A stretch of DNA of 14,021 bases, taken from positions 1-14,021 of the forward strand of contig CAYGVJ010000136.1 of the NCBI GenBank assembly GCA_964353255.1, given 5' to 3'. The translations under genes and the position numbers were made by a program. The notes beneath the pieces are model-generated. The model saw only the letters and a list, made by a program, of their open reading frames with translations, had not been told where the DNA came from and did no database searches. This document shows, one piece after another, positions 1-6,279 of the stretch (positions within the stretch are counted from its first letter, which is position 1; every line of letters starts with the position of its first letter). The DNA is from VFZS01 sp964353255. Lineage in GTDB: Bacteria; Acidobacteriota; Terriglobia; Bryobacterales; Bryobacteraceae.

Positions 1-348
1 CGCGTTGCCGCGAATCGCCTCGTCCAATGCCAGTTGCTCTATGTCGTCAAGGTATCCACGAATCGCGTCGCGCATTTCAAAGATCGCAGGCGACCACACA
101 ACAGTCTTGCCGGGTGTGGCTATGCTCGTCAGCTCGCGCTGAAACGTGGTGCAATCTTTCTTGCGCCGGCAGTAATGGCAGTGCCCACCGGTGTGTTCGG
201 GAAACAAGCCACGCTGCTCAGCCGTGGTCTTGCCTTCTTTGAACGCAACGGCTGCGCTCGCTGCGGGTTGCATGCCTTGCGCCGTGTCGTTGATCCAGCC
301 AACAGTGGTTTCCCAACTGAAAGGTTTGTAACTCAGGCGCGGCTGGAA
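1..348 (-). other. In-frame foreign segment resembling the C-terminal half of a phage DUF2800 / Cas4-like nuclease
   Basis: This is the 3' part of the open frame that starts as murC (residues about 355-470). It reads FQPRLSYKPFSWETTVGWI, then a helix rich in Ala, then C-H-Y-C-R-R-K-K-D-C (Cys411, Cys414, Cys419), and near the edge QLALDEAIRGNA. From memory of the family, DUF2800 proteins (PD-(D/E)XK-like, found in phages and prophages) carry an I-F-Q-P-R-L strand, a Cys-x2-Cys cluster about 50 residues later, and a tail of the form ALDQALKG before a Gly-Trp-Lys motif; the order and spacing agree here. GC by hand count is about 59% over 1-345 against 72-75% in the adjoining lines 361-420, 421-480 and 541-600. 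The nuclease core residues would lie in the missing N-terminal half and no stop is present. A different Cys-cluster nuclease family is possible. The assignment rests on remembered motifs, not on a search. Confidence 0.6.
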
Positions 349-1410
349 GATCGCCAGCACGCGCCGGTAGCGACATTGGCGGGCGGCTGCCAGGGTGGCG
401 CGGATCTCCGTGGGGTGGTGCCCGTAATCGTCGATCACCGTGACGCCGCGCTCCTGGCCCCGCACCTGGAAGCGGCGGTCCACGCCGGTGAATCCCTCCA
501 GCGCCTCGCGCATCGCGCCCGCTTCGAGGCCCAGCTCCAGCCCGGTCGCCACCGCCGCGGCGGCGTTCAGAACGTTGTGCACGCCGGGAAGCTGGAGGCG
601 GAATGTGCCCAGGTCGCTCCCCCGCGCGCCCAGCCGGAACTCGGAGGCGAAGTGGCCGCCGGAAACCTCGGTGACGTGGACGTCGGCCTGGGCGCGGGTA
701 CCGTAAGTGACGGTGCGGCGCTTCACCAGCGGCAGGATACGCTGCACATTCTCGTCGTCCAGGCACAGCACCGCCGCGCCGTAGAACGGCACCCGATTGA
801 CGAACTCGGCGAAAGCCGCGCGGATCTCCTCGATCGAGGGGTAGTGGTCCAGGTGCTCGCGATCGATATTGGTGACGATGGCCACTATCGGCGAGAGCTT
901 CAGGAAAGAGCCGTCGCTCTCGTCGGACTCGACCACCAGGAAATCGCTGCGGCCCAGGCGCGCGTTCGAGCCGCCCATGGCCCGCAGCCTGCCGCCCACC
1001 ACCACGGTCGGATCCAGCCCGGCGTGACTGAGAATCGCGGCCAGCATCGAGGTGGTAGTGGTCTTGCCGTGGCTGCCTCCCACCGCGATGCCGTACTTCA
1101 GGCGCATCAGCTCGGCCAGCAGCTCGCCGCGGGGGATCACCGGGATTTGCAGCCGCCGCGCCTCCAGCACTTCCGGGTTGTCCTCGTCGATGGCCGAGCT
1201 GATTACGACCGCTTTGGCGCCGGCGATGTGGACGGCGGAGTGGCCTTCCCAGATGCGCGCCCCCAGCCCGGACAGGCGGTCGGTGAGGGGAGTCAGTTTC
1301 AGGTCCGAGCCGGTGATGGTGAACCCCAGCTCCAGCAGCACCTCGGCGATGCCGCTCATGCCGATGCCGCCGATGCCGGTGAAGTGCAGGTGCTGGGGTC
1401 TAAGAAACAT
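1..1410 (-). CDS. murC: UDP-N-acetylmuramate--L-alanine ligase (MurC), 5' three quarters only; 3' part replaced by unrelated coding sequence
   Basis: MurC joins L-alanine to UDP-MurNAc using ATP in the cytoplasm, the first peptide step of peptidoglycan synthesis. The ATG at 1410 is chosen because it puts the Rossmann-like start (HFTGIGGIGMSGI) at residues 9-21, as in the family. The P-loop GSHGKTTTT is at about 112-120 (Lys116), ESDESDGSF at 164-168 and onward, TNIDREHLDHY at 180-190, and PGVHNVLNAAAA at 275-286; DDYGHHPTEI at 327-336 opens the C-terminal ligase domain. At residues 353-358 (AIFQPR) the homology stops: MurC proteins continue with a His-Arg-Tyr-type segment and about 100 more residues, but here the frame stays open to the window edge (470 codons, no stop) with sequence unlike MurC. 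The start overlaps the murG stop by 11 bases and no Shine-Dalgarno sequence is visible. The MurC identity of residues 1-357 is very secure. The gene as assembled lacks most of its C-terminal domain and would not be expected to work. Confidence 0.9.
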   Translation of the reverse strand, partial: MFLRPQHLHFTGIGGIGMSGIAEVLLELGFTITGSDLKLTPLTDRLSGLGARIWEGHSAVHIAGAKAVVISSAIDEDNPEVLEARRLQIPVIPRGELLAELMRLKYGIAVGGSHGKTTTTSMLAAILSHAGLDPTVVVGGRLRAMGGSNARLGRSDFLVVESDESDGSFLKLSPIVAIVTNIDREHLDHYPSIEEIRAAFAEFVNRVPFYGAAVLCLDDENVQRILPLVKRRTVTYGTRAQADVHVTEVSGGHFASEFRLGARGSDLGTFRLQLPGVHNVLNAAAAVATGLELGLEAGAMREALEGFTGVDRRFQVRGQERGVTVIDDYGHHPTEIRATLAAARQCRYRRVLAIFQPRLSYKPFSWETTVGWINDTAQGMQPAASAAVAFKEGKTTAEQRGLFPEHTGGHCHYCRRKKDCTTFQRELTSIATPGKTVVWSPAIFEMRDAIRGYLDDIEQLALDEAIRGNA

Positions 1411-2665
1411 TTCGATACAATATTGTTTCGAGTTCCCGCCGCCTTGTCAACGCCTGTCTCCTTGGGCGAGCGACATGAAAGTGAAACCCAGTGGGGCGGG
1501 CGCCCTCGCCCGCGGCGGAGCCCCCAGGCTCCGCCCTGGCCGAACCAGGGGGTTCGGCGCGGGTCAGGGGACCCGCCCCACTGGCCAGCTCCTCCAGTAA
1601 GTCCGCGGCCCGCTCGGCGGCGCGCGGCCGCGCCAGGCTGCGGGCGGCGGCGCCCATGGCCGCGAGCGCCCCCTCGCCGGAGGCCAGCGCGGCGGCTTCC
1701 CGGTAGAACCTCTCGCCGGTGAACTCCGCGTCCGCCACCAGCCGGGCAGCCCCGGCGCGGGCCAGCGCCTCGGCGTTGTGCCACTGGTGGTTGTCGGCGG
1801 CGAAGGGAAACGGCACCAGGATGGAGGGCTTGCCCGCGGCCGCCAGCTCGGCCACCGCCCCGGCGCCGGAGCGGGAAACAACCAGGTCGGCGGAGGCGAA
1901 CGCGGCCGGCATGTCCTGGATGAAGGGCACAACCTCCCCGTCCAGGCCCGTCTCGCCGAACTGGCGCGAAATCTCTGCGTGGGCCTCGGGTCCGGTCTGG
2001 TGAATAAGACGAACCGGGAAGGGCGCCTGCCGGAACAAAGGCCAACTGTCCCGGGCCGCCAGGTTGAGCCGACGCGAGCCACGGCTGCCGCCGGTGACGA
2101 GTACGGTCAGGGCATTCACCCGGGGTCTCGGCGGCAGAGTGAAGAACTCTTCGCGCACCGGCAGCCCCGCGAGCTCGGTCTTCCCTTTCGGAAAGTGTAT
2201 GGCGGCTTCCGGGAAACTGATCAACGCGCGCGCCGCCAGGCATCCTATCCAACGGTTCGTCATTCCCGGCACGGCATTCGGCTCCATGAGCACCAGCGGG
2301 ATTCCGCGCAGCCAGGCCGCCAGCACGGCCGGCCCGGCCACGTAGCCGCCCAGGCTGAAGACCGCCGCCGGGCGCCGAATCCTGAGCAGCCGGAACACCC
2401 GCCAAGTGCTGGCGGGCAACTGCCACAGGGTGCGCAGCGTGCGGGCCAGCCCCACTCGCTTCAGCCCCCCGATCTCAATCCACTCGATGGGAAAGCCGGC
2501 CGCCGGGACCAGCCGGGCTTCCAGACCCGAGCGGGTCCCCACGAAGAACGGCTGGTGGCCGCGCCGGCCGAGCTCGCGCGCCACCGCCAGCGCGGGCATC
2601 ACGTGGCCCGCCGTTCCACCCCCCGCCATCAGAAAGCTCCGCGAATTTGGCTGGGGCTGCTTCAT
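1400..2665 (-). CDS. murG: UDP-GlcNAc : lipid I N-acetylglucosaminyltransferase MurG, with a repeat-derived C-terminal tail
   Basis: MurG, a GT28-family transferase on the inner face of the membrane, adds GlcNAc to lipid I to make lipid II. The ATG at 2665 overlaps the ftsW stop as ATGA and puts the glycine loop GGGTAGH at residues 15-21. Other family marks are FSLGGYVAGP (103-112), EPNAVPGMTNRW (128-139), GLPVRE (167-172), GGSRG (192-196), the donor-binding segment RSGAGAVAELAAAGKPS (265-281) and DNHQ (291-294). In the donor loop GGSQGA, the usual Gln-Gly-Ala reads Arg-Gly-Ser here. The conserved body ends at about residue 360, the normal length of MurG. Residues 361-393 are encoded by the palindromic element at 1488-1584 and 394-421 by the promoter-like AT-rich stretch, so the protein is about 60 residues longer than usual, with a low-complexity and then basic tail. 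A longer upstream start would only read antisense-like sequence inside ftsW. Confidence 0.96.
   Translation of the reverse strand: MKQPQPNSRSFLMAGGGTAGHVMPALAVARELGRRGHQPFFVGTRSGLEARLVPAAGFPIEWIEIGGLKRVGLARTLRTLWQLPASTWRVFRLLRIRRPAAVFSLGGYVAGPAVLAAWLRGIPLVLMEPNAVPGMTNRWIGCLAARALISFPEAAIHFPKGKTELAGLPVREEFFTLPPRPRVNALTVLVTGGSRGSRRLNLAARDSWPLFRQAPFPVRLIHQTGPEAHAEISRQFGETGLDGEVVPFIQDMPAAFASADLVVSRSGAGAVAELAAAGKPSILVPFPFAADNHQWHNAEALARAGAARLVADAEFTGERFYREAAALASGEGALAAMGAAARSLARPRAAERAADLLEELASGAGPLTRAEPPGSARAEPGGSAAGEGARPTGFHFHVARPRRQALTRRRELETILYRNVS
1422..1450 (-). promoter_or_regulatory. Candidate sigma-70-type promoter for murC inside the murG tail
   Basis: On the minus strand a perfect TTGACA lies at 1450-1445, followed by a 17-base spacer and AACAAT at 1427-1422 (4 of 6 matches to TATAAT). 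The surrounding 40 bases are AT-rich in an otherwise very GC-rich region. A perfect 10-base palindrome, ACAATATTGT, occupies 1417-1426 and overlaps the -10. A start about 7 bases downstream of the -10 would fall near 1415, only about 5 bases before the murC ATG at 1410, so the message would be nearly leaderless. No Shine-Dalgarno sequence precedes that ATG, which fits. The match may be chance and activity is inferred. Confidence 0.4.
1488..1584. repeat. 97-base palindromic (cloverleaf-like) element at the 3' end of murG
   Basis: The outer arms 1488-1500 and 1572-1584 are perfect reverse complements over 13 bases (CCAGTGGGGCGGG). Inside them, 1503-1514 pairs with 1558-1569 with two mismatches. 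Within that are two further hairpins: 1514-1522 with 1527-1535 (9 bp, loop CCCA) and 1539-1546 with 1551-1558 (8 bp, loop AGGG). The whole can fold as a stem with two side hairpins on either strand. It starts exactly where the conserved MurG body ends (residue 360) and is translated as a Pro/Gly/Ala/Glu/Arg-rich stretch. This resembles a REP/BIME-like or small non-autonomous element. No second copy was noticed in the window and no flanking target duplication was identified. There is no T tract, so it is not a classical terminator, though it could slow transcription or protect the message. Confidence 0.7.
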
Positions 2666-3795
2666 CCGGCTTGCTCGCTGACGCTCATCATCAGGCCGAG
2701 GGAAATCAGCGTGCTCAGCAAAGAGCTGCCCCCGTAGCTGATCATGGGCAGGGGAATGCCTTTGGTGGGGGCCAGTCCCAGCACCACGCTCATGTTCATC
2801 AGGGCCTGAATCACGATCACGGCCGTCACCCCGATGGCCAGGTAGCGGCCAAAGTCGTCCTCCATGCGGGACAGCCTCAGGCCCCGCCAGAGAATAATCA
2901 GGAAACCCAGCAGCACCAGGGTCGAGCCCGCCAGCCCCAGCTCCTCGCCCACCACCGCGTAGATGAAGTCGGTGTGCGCCTCGGGCAAGTAGCCCCACTT
3001 CTGCTGGCTCGCCATGAACCCCTGCCCAATGACCCCACCGCTGGCCACCGCCAGCTTGGACTGCCGCAGATGGTAGTCCGCGTCGCGCGCATAGGCGGAC
3101 TGGCTGACGTAGGCCTTGACCCAGCGCCCCCACTCGAACTGCTCCAGCCACTCGTACTTCGGATCAAAGAAGGCGACAATCCGCCCCAGGCGGTAAGGCT
3201 TCGCCACCACGGCCACGCCTCCCGCCAGCACCCCGATCAGAAAGATCGCCAGGACGTGGCGCCAGGCCAGGCCGGCGAGGAAGAACACCACCGTCGCGGT
3301 AACCACCAGCACCACCCCCGTGCCCAGGTCCGCGATGACCACGGCTACGGCCAGCAAGCCGACCGTGACCGCCGCGGGCAGCAATGTGGAGCGCTTGTTG
3401 ATGGCCTTGGCCCGCCGGGTCACGAAGTAGGCCAGGAACAGGATCAGGGCCGGCTTGGCCAGCTCGGAGGGCTGCATCCCCACCAGACCCCAGCGCAGGA
3501 ACCGCTGCGCCCGCCCGCCCGACAGTATCGTCGCTCCGAGCAGAACCACCACCACGCCGATGCTTCCAAAGGCCCAGCCGGCGGTGTTGAGCCGGCGGTA
3601 GTTGATCTTCTTGATCAGCATCAGCAGCAGGAAAGCCAGCGCGGCCCAGGCGAGCTGGCGCACGGTGTAGAAGCCAGGCGAGTGGTTCTGGCCCGTGGCG
3701 GCATAGGAGGAGGCGCTATAGACCATGACCATCCCGAAGGAGGTCAGCCCGACGGTGGTCGAGAACAGCACCCAGTCGCTCTTGACCTGCTGCAT
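2662..3795 (-). CDS. ftsW: Septal peptidoglycan glycosyltransferase FtsW (SEDS family)
   Basis: FtsW polymerises lipid II at the septum as partner of the class B PBP FtsI. The 377-residue protein is strongly hydrophobic, with about ten membrane segments, as in SEDS proteins. Marks: GMQPSELAKPALILF (106-120), the large outer loop from about 200 to 275, LPEAHTDFIYAVVGEELG (270-287) holding the presumed catalytic Asp276, and LPMISYGGSS (349-358) near the C-terminus. The ATG at 3795 lies one base after the murD stop and has GAGGG seven bases upstream. A start 26 codons further up would overlap murD and adds a non-hydrophobic leader, so it was not used. The outer loop after FFDP (209-212) is about 20-25 residues longer than in the Escherichia coli protein and is rich in Trp, Tyr and charged residues. 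RodA is the alternative, but the dcw position argues for FtsW. Confidence 0.95.
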   Translation of the reverse strand: MQQVKSDWVLFSTTVGLTSFGMVMVYSASSYAATGQNHSPGFYTVRQLAWAALAFLLLMLIKKINYRRLNTAGWAFGSIGVVVVLLGATILSGGRAQRFLRWGLVGMQPSELAKPALILFLAYFVTRRAKAINKRSTLLPAAVTVGLLAVAVVIADLGTGVVLVVTATVVFFLAGLAWRHVLAIFLIGVLAGGVAVVAKPYRLGRIVAFFDPKYEWLEQFEWGRWVKAYVSQSAYARDADYHLRQSKLAVASGGVIGQGFMASQQKWGYLPEAHTDFIYAVVGEELGLAGSTLVLLGFLIILWRGLRLSRMEDDFGRYLAIGVTAVIVIQALMNMSVVLGLAPTKGIPLPMISYGGSSLLSTLISLGLMMSVSEQAG

Positions 3796-3796
3796 G

Positions 3797-5146
3797 TCAG
3801 CGCCCTCGTCCCAACTCCGCCACCAGCTCTTTGAAGCGCCGGCCGCGGTGCTCGAAGTCGTCAAACTGATCAAAGCTGGCGCAGGCGGGCGCCAGCAGGA
3901 CGGTGTCGCCGGGGGAAGCCGCCTGAAATGCGGCGCGCACGGCCTCCTCCAGCACGCCGCACTGGATCAGGGGCACGGCGCCGCCGAGCTGGGCGGCAAT
4001 CAGGGGCGCCGCGGCCCCGATCAGCAGCGCAGCGCGCGCCTTCTCCCGCAGAGGCTGGCGCAGGGGAGTGTAGGGCGCCCCCTTATCCTGGCCGCCGAGA
4101 ATCACCCACAGACCGCCCGAGAAGGCATCCAGCGCTTTCAGGGCGGCGTCCACGTTGGTGGCTTTCGAGTCGTTGTAGAAATCGATCCCGCCGAGGGTGG
4201 TCACGAACTCCAGCCGGTGCTCTACGCCGGGGAAGGTGCGCACGGCCGCGGCAATGGCCTCCAGGGACGCCCCGGCGAGCCGCGCCGCGCCGGCCGCCGC
4301 CAGGGTGTTCTCGATGTTGTGGCGCCCCCGCAGAGGAATCTCGCGGGCCTCCAGGAACGGGTGGCCCTCCGCGCAGAGCTGGTCCTGGTCGAGGTAGAGC
4401 CCCGGGCTGAGAGGGCCCTCCAGGCTGAACCAGACGGTCTGGGCGCGCGTGCGGCGACTGAAGTCCCGGCAGACGGGGTCGGAGGCGTTCAGCACGGCGA
4501 AGTCGCCGGAGACCTGGGTTTCGAACAGGCGCGCCTTGGCGGCCACGTAGGTCTGGAAATCGTGATGGCGGTCCAGGTGATCGGGGGTGACATTGAGGGC
4601 CACGGCGATGGCCGCGCGGAACGCGCGTATGGTTTCAAGCTGGAAGCTCGACAGCTCCAGCACGTCCCACTGCTCCGGCCGCGAGCCGGGAACCATCCCG
4701 CACGCCGGCGCGCCGATGTTGCCGCCCACCTGGACCGGGACGCCGCACTGGCGCAGGATGTGACCCAGCAGCGCGGTAGTGGTGGTCTTGCCATTGGAGC
4801 CGGTGACGCCGATCGCGTTGCCCTGGAGGAACCACCCGGCCAGCTCGACTTCTCCGATGACCGGCACGCCGCGCCGGCGGGCCTGCTCCAGTGGCTCCAG
4901 GTCGGCGGGCACGCCCGGGGACACCACGATCAGGCCGGCCTGCTCGAAGACTTCCGGAGACTGGAGGCGAAACTCGATCCCCAGACCCGCGATGAGCGGC
5001 GCGGCTTCAGCCAGCTCGGCCAGCGGCTTGAGGTCGGTGGCGCACACCACGGCCCCGTGCCGGACCAGCAGCTCGGCCGCCGCCACGCCCGACCGGGCCA
5101 TCCCCACCACCAGAACGCGCTTGCCCGCCAGCTCCAAGCCGCTCAC
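3797..5146 (-). CDS. murD: UDP-N-acetylmuramoyl-L-alanine--D-glutamate ligase MurD
   Basis: MurD adds D-glutamate to UDP-MurNAc-L-Ala with ATP in the cytoplasm. The 449 residues match the usual length. An N-terminal Rossmann-like domain starts GKRVLVVGMARSG (8-20). The P-loop is GSNGKTTTT (116-124, Lys120), followed by GGNIG (141-145), LELSSFQLE (163-171), NVTPDHLDRH (185-194) and the probable carbamoylated Lys204 in VAAKARLF. The C-terminal domain has GVEHRLE, then NDSKATN, GGQDKG and SPACASFDQF-like APACASFDQF. The start is GTG at 5146, overlapping the mraY stop as GTGA; GAGG abuts it too closely for an ideal ribosome site, so coupling to mraY is likely. A TTG three codons downstream is a less likely alternative. 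Confidence 0.97.
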   Translation of the reverse strand: MSGLELAGKRVLVVGMARSGVAAAELLVRHGAVVCATDLKPLAELAEAAPLIAGLGIEFRLQSPEVFEQAGLIVVSPGVPADLEPLEQARRRGVPVIGEVELAGWFLQGNAIGVTGSNGKTTTTALLGHILRQCGVPVQVGGNIGAPACGMVPGSRPEQWDVLELSSFQLETIRAFRAAIAVALNVTPDHLDRHHDFQTYVAAKARLFETQVSGDFAVLNASDPVCRDFSRRTRAQTVWFSLEGPLSPGLYLDQDQLCAEGHPFLEAREIPLRGRHNIENTLAAAGAARLAGASLEAIAAAVRTFPGVEHRLEFVTTLGGIDFYNDSKATNVDAALKALDAFSGGLWVILGGQDKGAPYTPLRQPLREKARAALLIGAAAPLIAAQLGGAVPLIQCGVLEEAVRAAFQAASPGDTVLLAPACASFDQFDDFEHRGRRFKELVAELGRGR

Positions 5147-6273
5147 CTCAGTTTCAGCGTCGTCAACGCGAACAGGGCCATCACCAGGCCGGCCACCCAG
5201 AACCGAACGATGATTTTCGACTCCGGCCAGCCCAGGGCCTCGAAATGGTGATGCAAGGGCGCCATCTTGAAAACGCGCTTGCCACGCAGCTTAAAGCTAC
5301 TGACTTGCAGCATCACCGAGAGCGCCTCGATCACATAAACCCCGCCAATGAACAGCAGCAGGATCTCCTGCTTGATCAGCACCGCCACTACGCCCATGCT
5401 CCCGCCCAGGGCCAGCGAACCCACGTCCCCCATGAACACCTCGGCCGGGTGGGCGTTGTACCACAGAAAACCCAGGGCGGCGCCAGTCAGCGCGCCGCAA
5501 AAGATAGTCAGCTCGGCTGCTCCGGGCAGGCGCAGCAAGTCCAGGTAGGCGGCGAACTGGGCGTGGCCGCTCATGTACGTCAGCACCGTCATAGCGCCTG
5601 AGGCGATGATCATCAAGCCGATGGCCAGGCCGTCCAAACCGTCCGTCAGGTTAACCGCGTTGGAGGAGCCCACGGTCACCAGGATCAGGAAAGCGAAGAA
5701 GATGATGAAAGCGAAGGGGTAGGCGAAGGGGTTGCCCATGAAAGCCTGGATGAGCAGGTCGGGCTTGAACCACTTGAAGAACGGAACGTTGATAGTGGTC
5801 GAGTAAGTGCCGCCGTGACGCAGAGCCAGCAGGCAGACGCCGAACAGAACCGCCAGCAGGCATTGCAGGAGAAACTTGCGCCGGCCGGCCAGGCCCAGGT
5901 TGGTGCCGCGGGTCACCTTCAGGTAGTCGTCCCAGAAGCCGATGGCCGCGAAACCGAGCATGGCCAGCACCGCGATCCACACATAGGGGTTGGTGAGGTT
6001 GGTCCACAGCAAAGTTGGAACGACTACCGAGATGACGATCAGCACGCCGCCCATGGTCGGCGTGCCCGCCTTGCCGTGGTGACGCGGACCGTCGGCACGA
6101 AAAGGCTGGCGGACGTGCAACTGGCGCAGTTTCTTGATAAGCCACGGCCCCAGCACCAGGCTCAGCAGCAGGGCCGTCAGGCCGGCGAAGGCGGTGCGGA
6201 AAGTGACGTAGCGGAACACCCGCAAAGGACTGAACAACGGATAAAGCTGTTCGTAAAGAAGCCAGTACAGCAT
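5143..6273 (-). CDS. mraY: Phospho-N-acetylmuramoyl-pentapeptide-transferase MraY
   Basis: MraY transfers phospho-MurNAc-pentapeptide to undecaprenyl phosphate in the inner membrane, giving lipid I. The 376-residue, ten-segment membrane protein begins with ATG at 6273, six bases after the murF stop. Motifs in order: GTPTMGG (70-76), FWDDYLKV with Asp115-Asp116 (113-120), NAVNLTDGLDGLA (205-217) with Asp211, NAHPAEVFMGDVGSLALGG (273-291) with Asp283, and the cytoplasmic triple-His loop KMAPLHHHFE (336-345). The lipid and Mg-binding residues known for the family are all present. The first 28 residues contain several aromatic and hydrophobic positions and fit the first membrane helix. Shine-Dalgarno signal is weak (GAGG about 18 bases upstream), so coupling to murF is probable. 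Confidence 0.98.
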   Translation of the reverse strand: MLYWLLYEQLYPLFSPLRVFRYVTFRTAFAGLTALLLSLVLGPWLIKKLRQLHVRQPFRADGPRHHGKAGTPTMGGVLIVISVVVPTLLWTNLTNPYVWIAVLAMLGFAAIGFWDDYLKVTRGTNLGLAGRRKFLLQCLLAVLFGVCLLALRHGGTYSTTINVPFFKWFKPDLLIQAFMGNPFAYPFAFIIFFAFLILVTVGSSNAVNLTDGLDGLAIGLMIIASGAMTVLTYMSGHAQFAAYLDLLRLPGAAELTIFCGALTGAALGFLWYNAHPAEVFMGDVGSLALGGSMGVVAVLIKQEILLLFIGGVYVIEALSVMLQVSSFKLRGKRVFKMAPLHHHFEALGWPESKIIVRFWVAGLVMALFALTTLKLR

Positions 6274-6279
6274 GACGTT

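Noticed and set aside
1..1410. A working MurC-nuclease fusion protein
   Set aside because: The join removes most of the MurC C-terminal domain and the N-terminal catalytic half of the nuclease, and coincides with a GC step; neither activity would be expected to survive.
1488..1584. Palindrome as a rho-independent terminator between murG and murC
   Set aside because: Neither strand has a T tract after the stem, and the element lies inside the murG coding frame upstream of an essential operon gene.
34..1722. Plus-strand open frame of about 560 codons across murC and the murG 3' end
   Set aside because: It is antisense to recognised Mur genes and reads as Arg/Gly/Ala/His-rich text without domains; long antisense frames are expected at this GC content.
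1400..3151. Longer start for murG giving 583 residues
   Set aside because: The extra 162 residues are out-of-frame reading of ftsW; the ATG at 2665 gives the normal MurG N-terminus and an ATGA overlap with ftsW.
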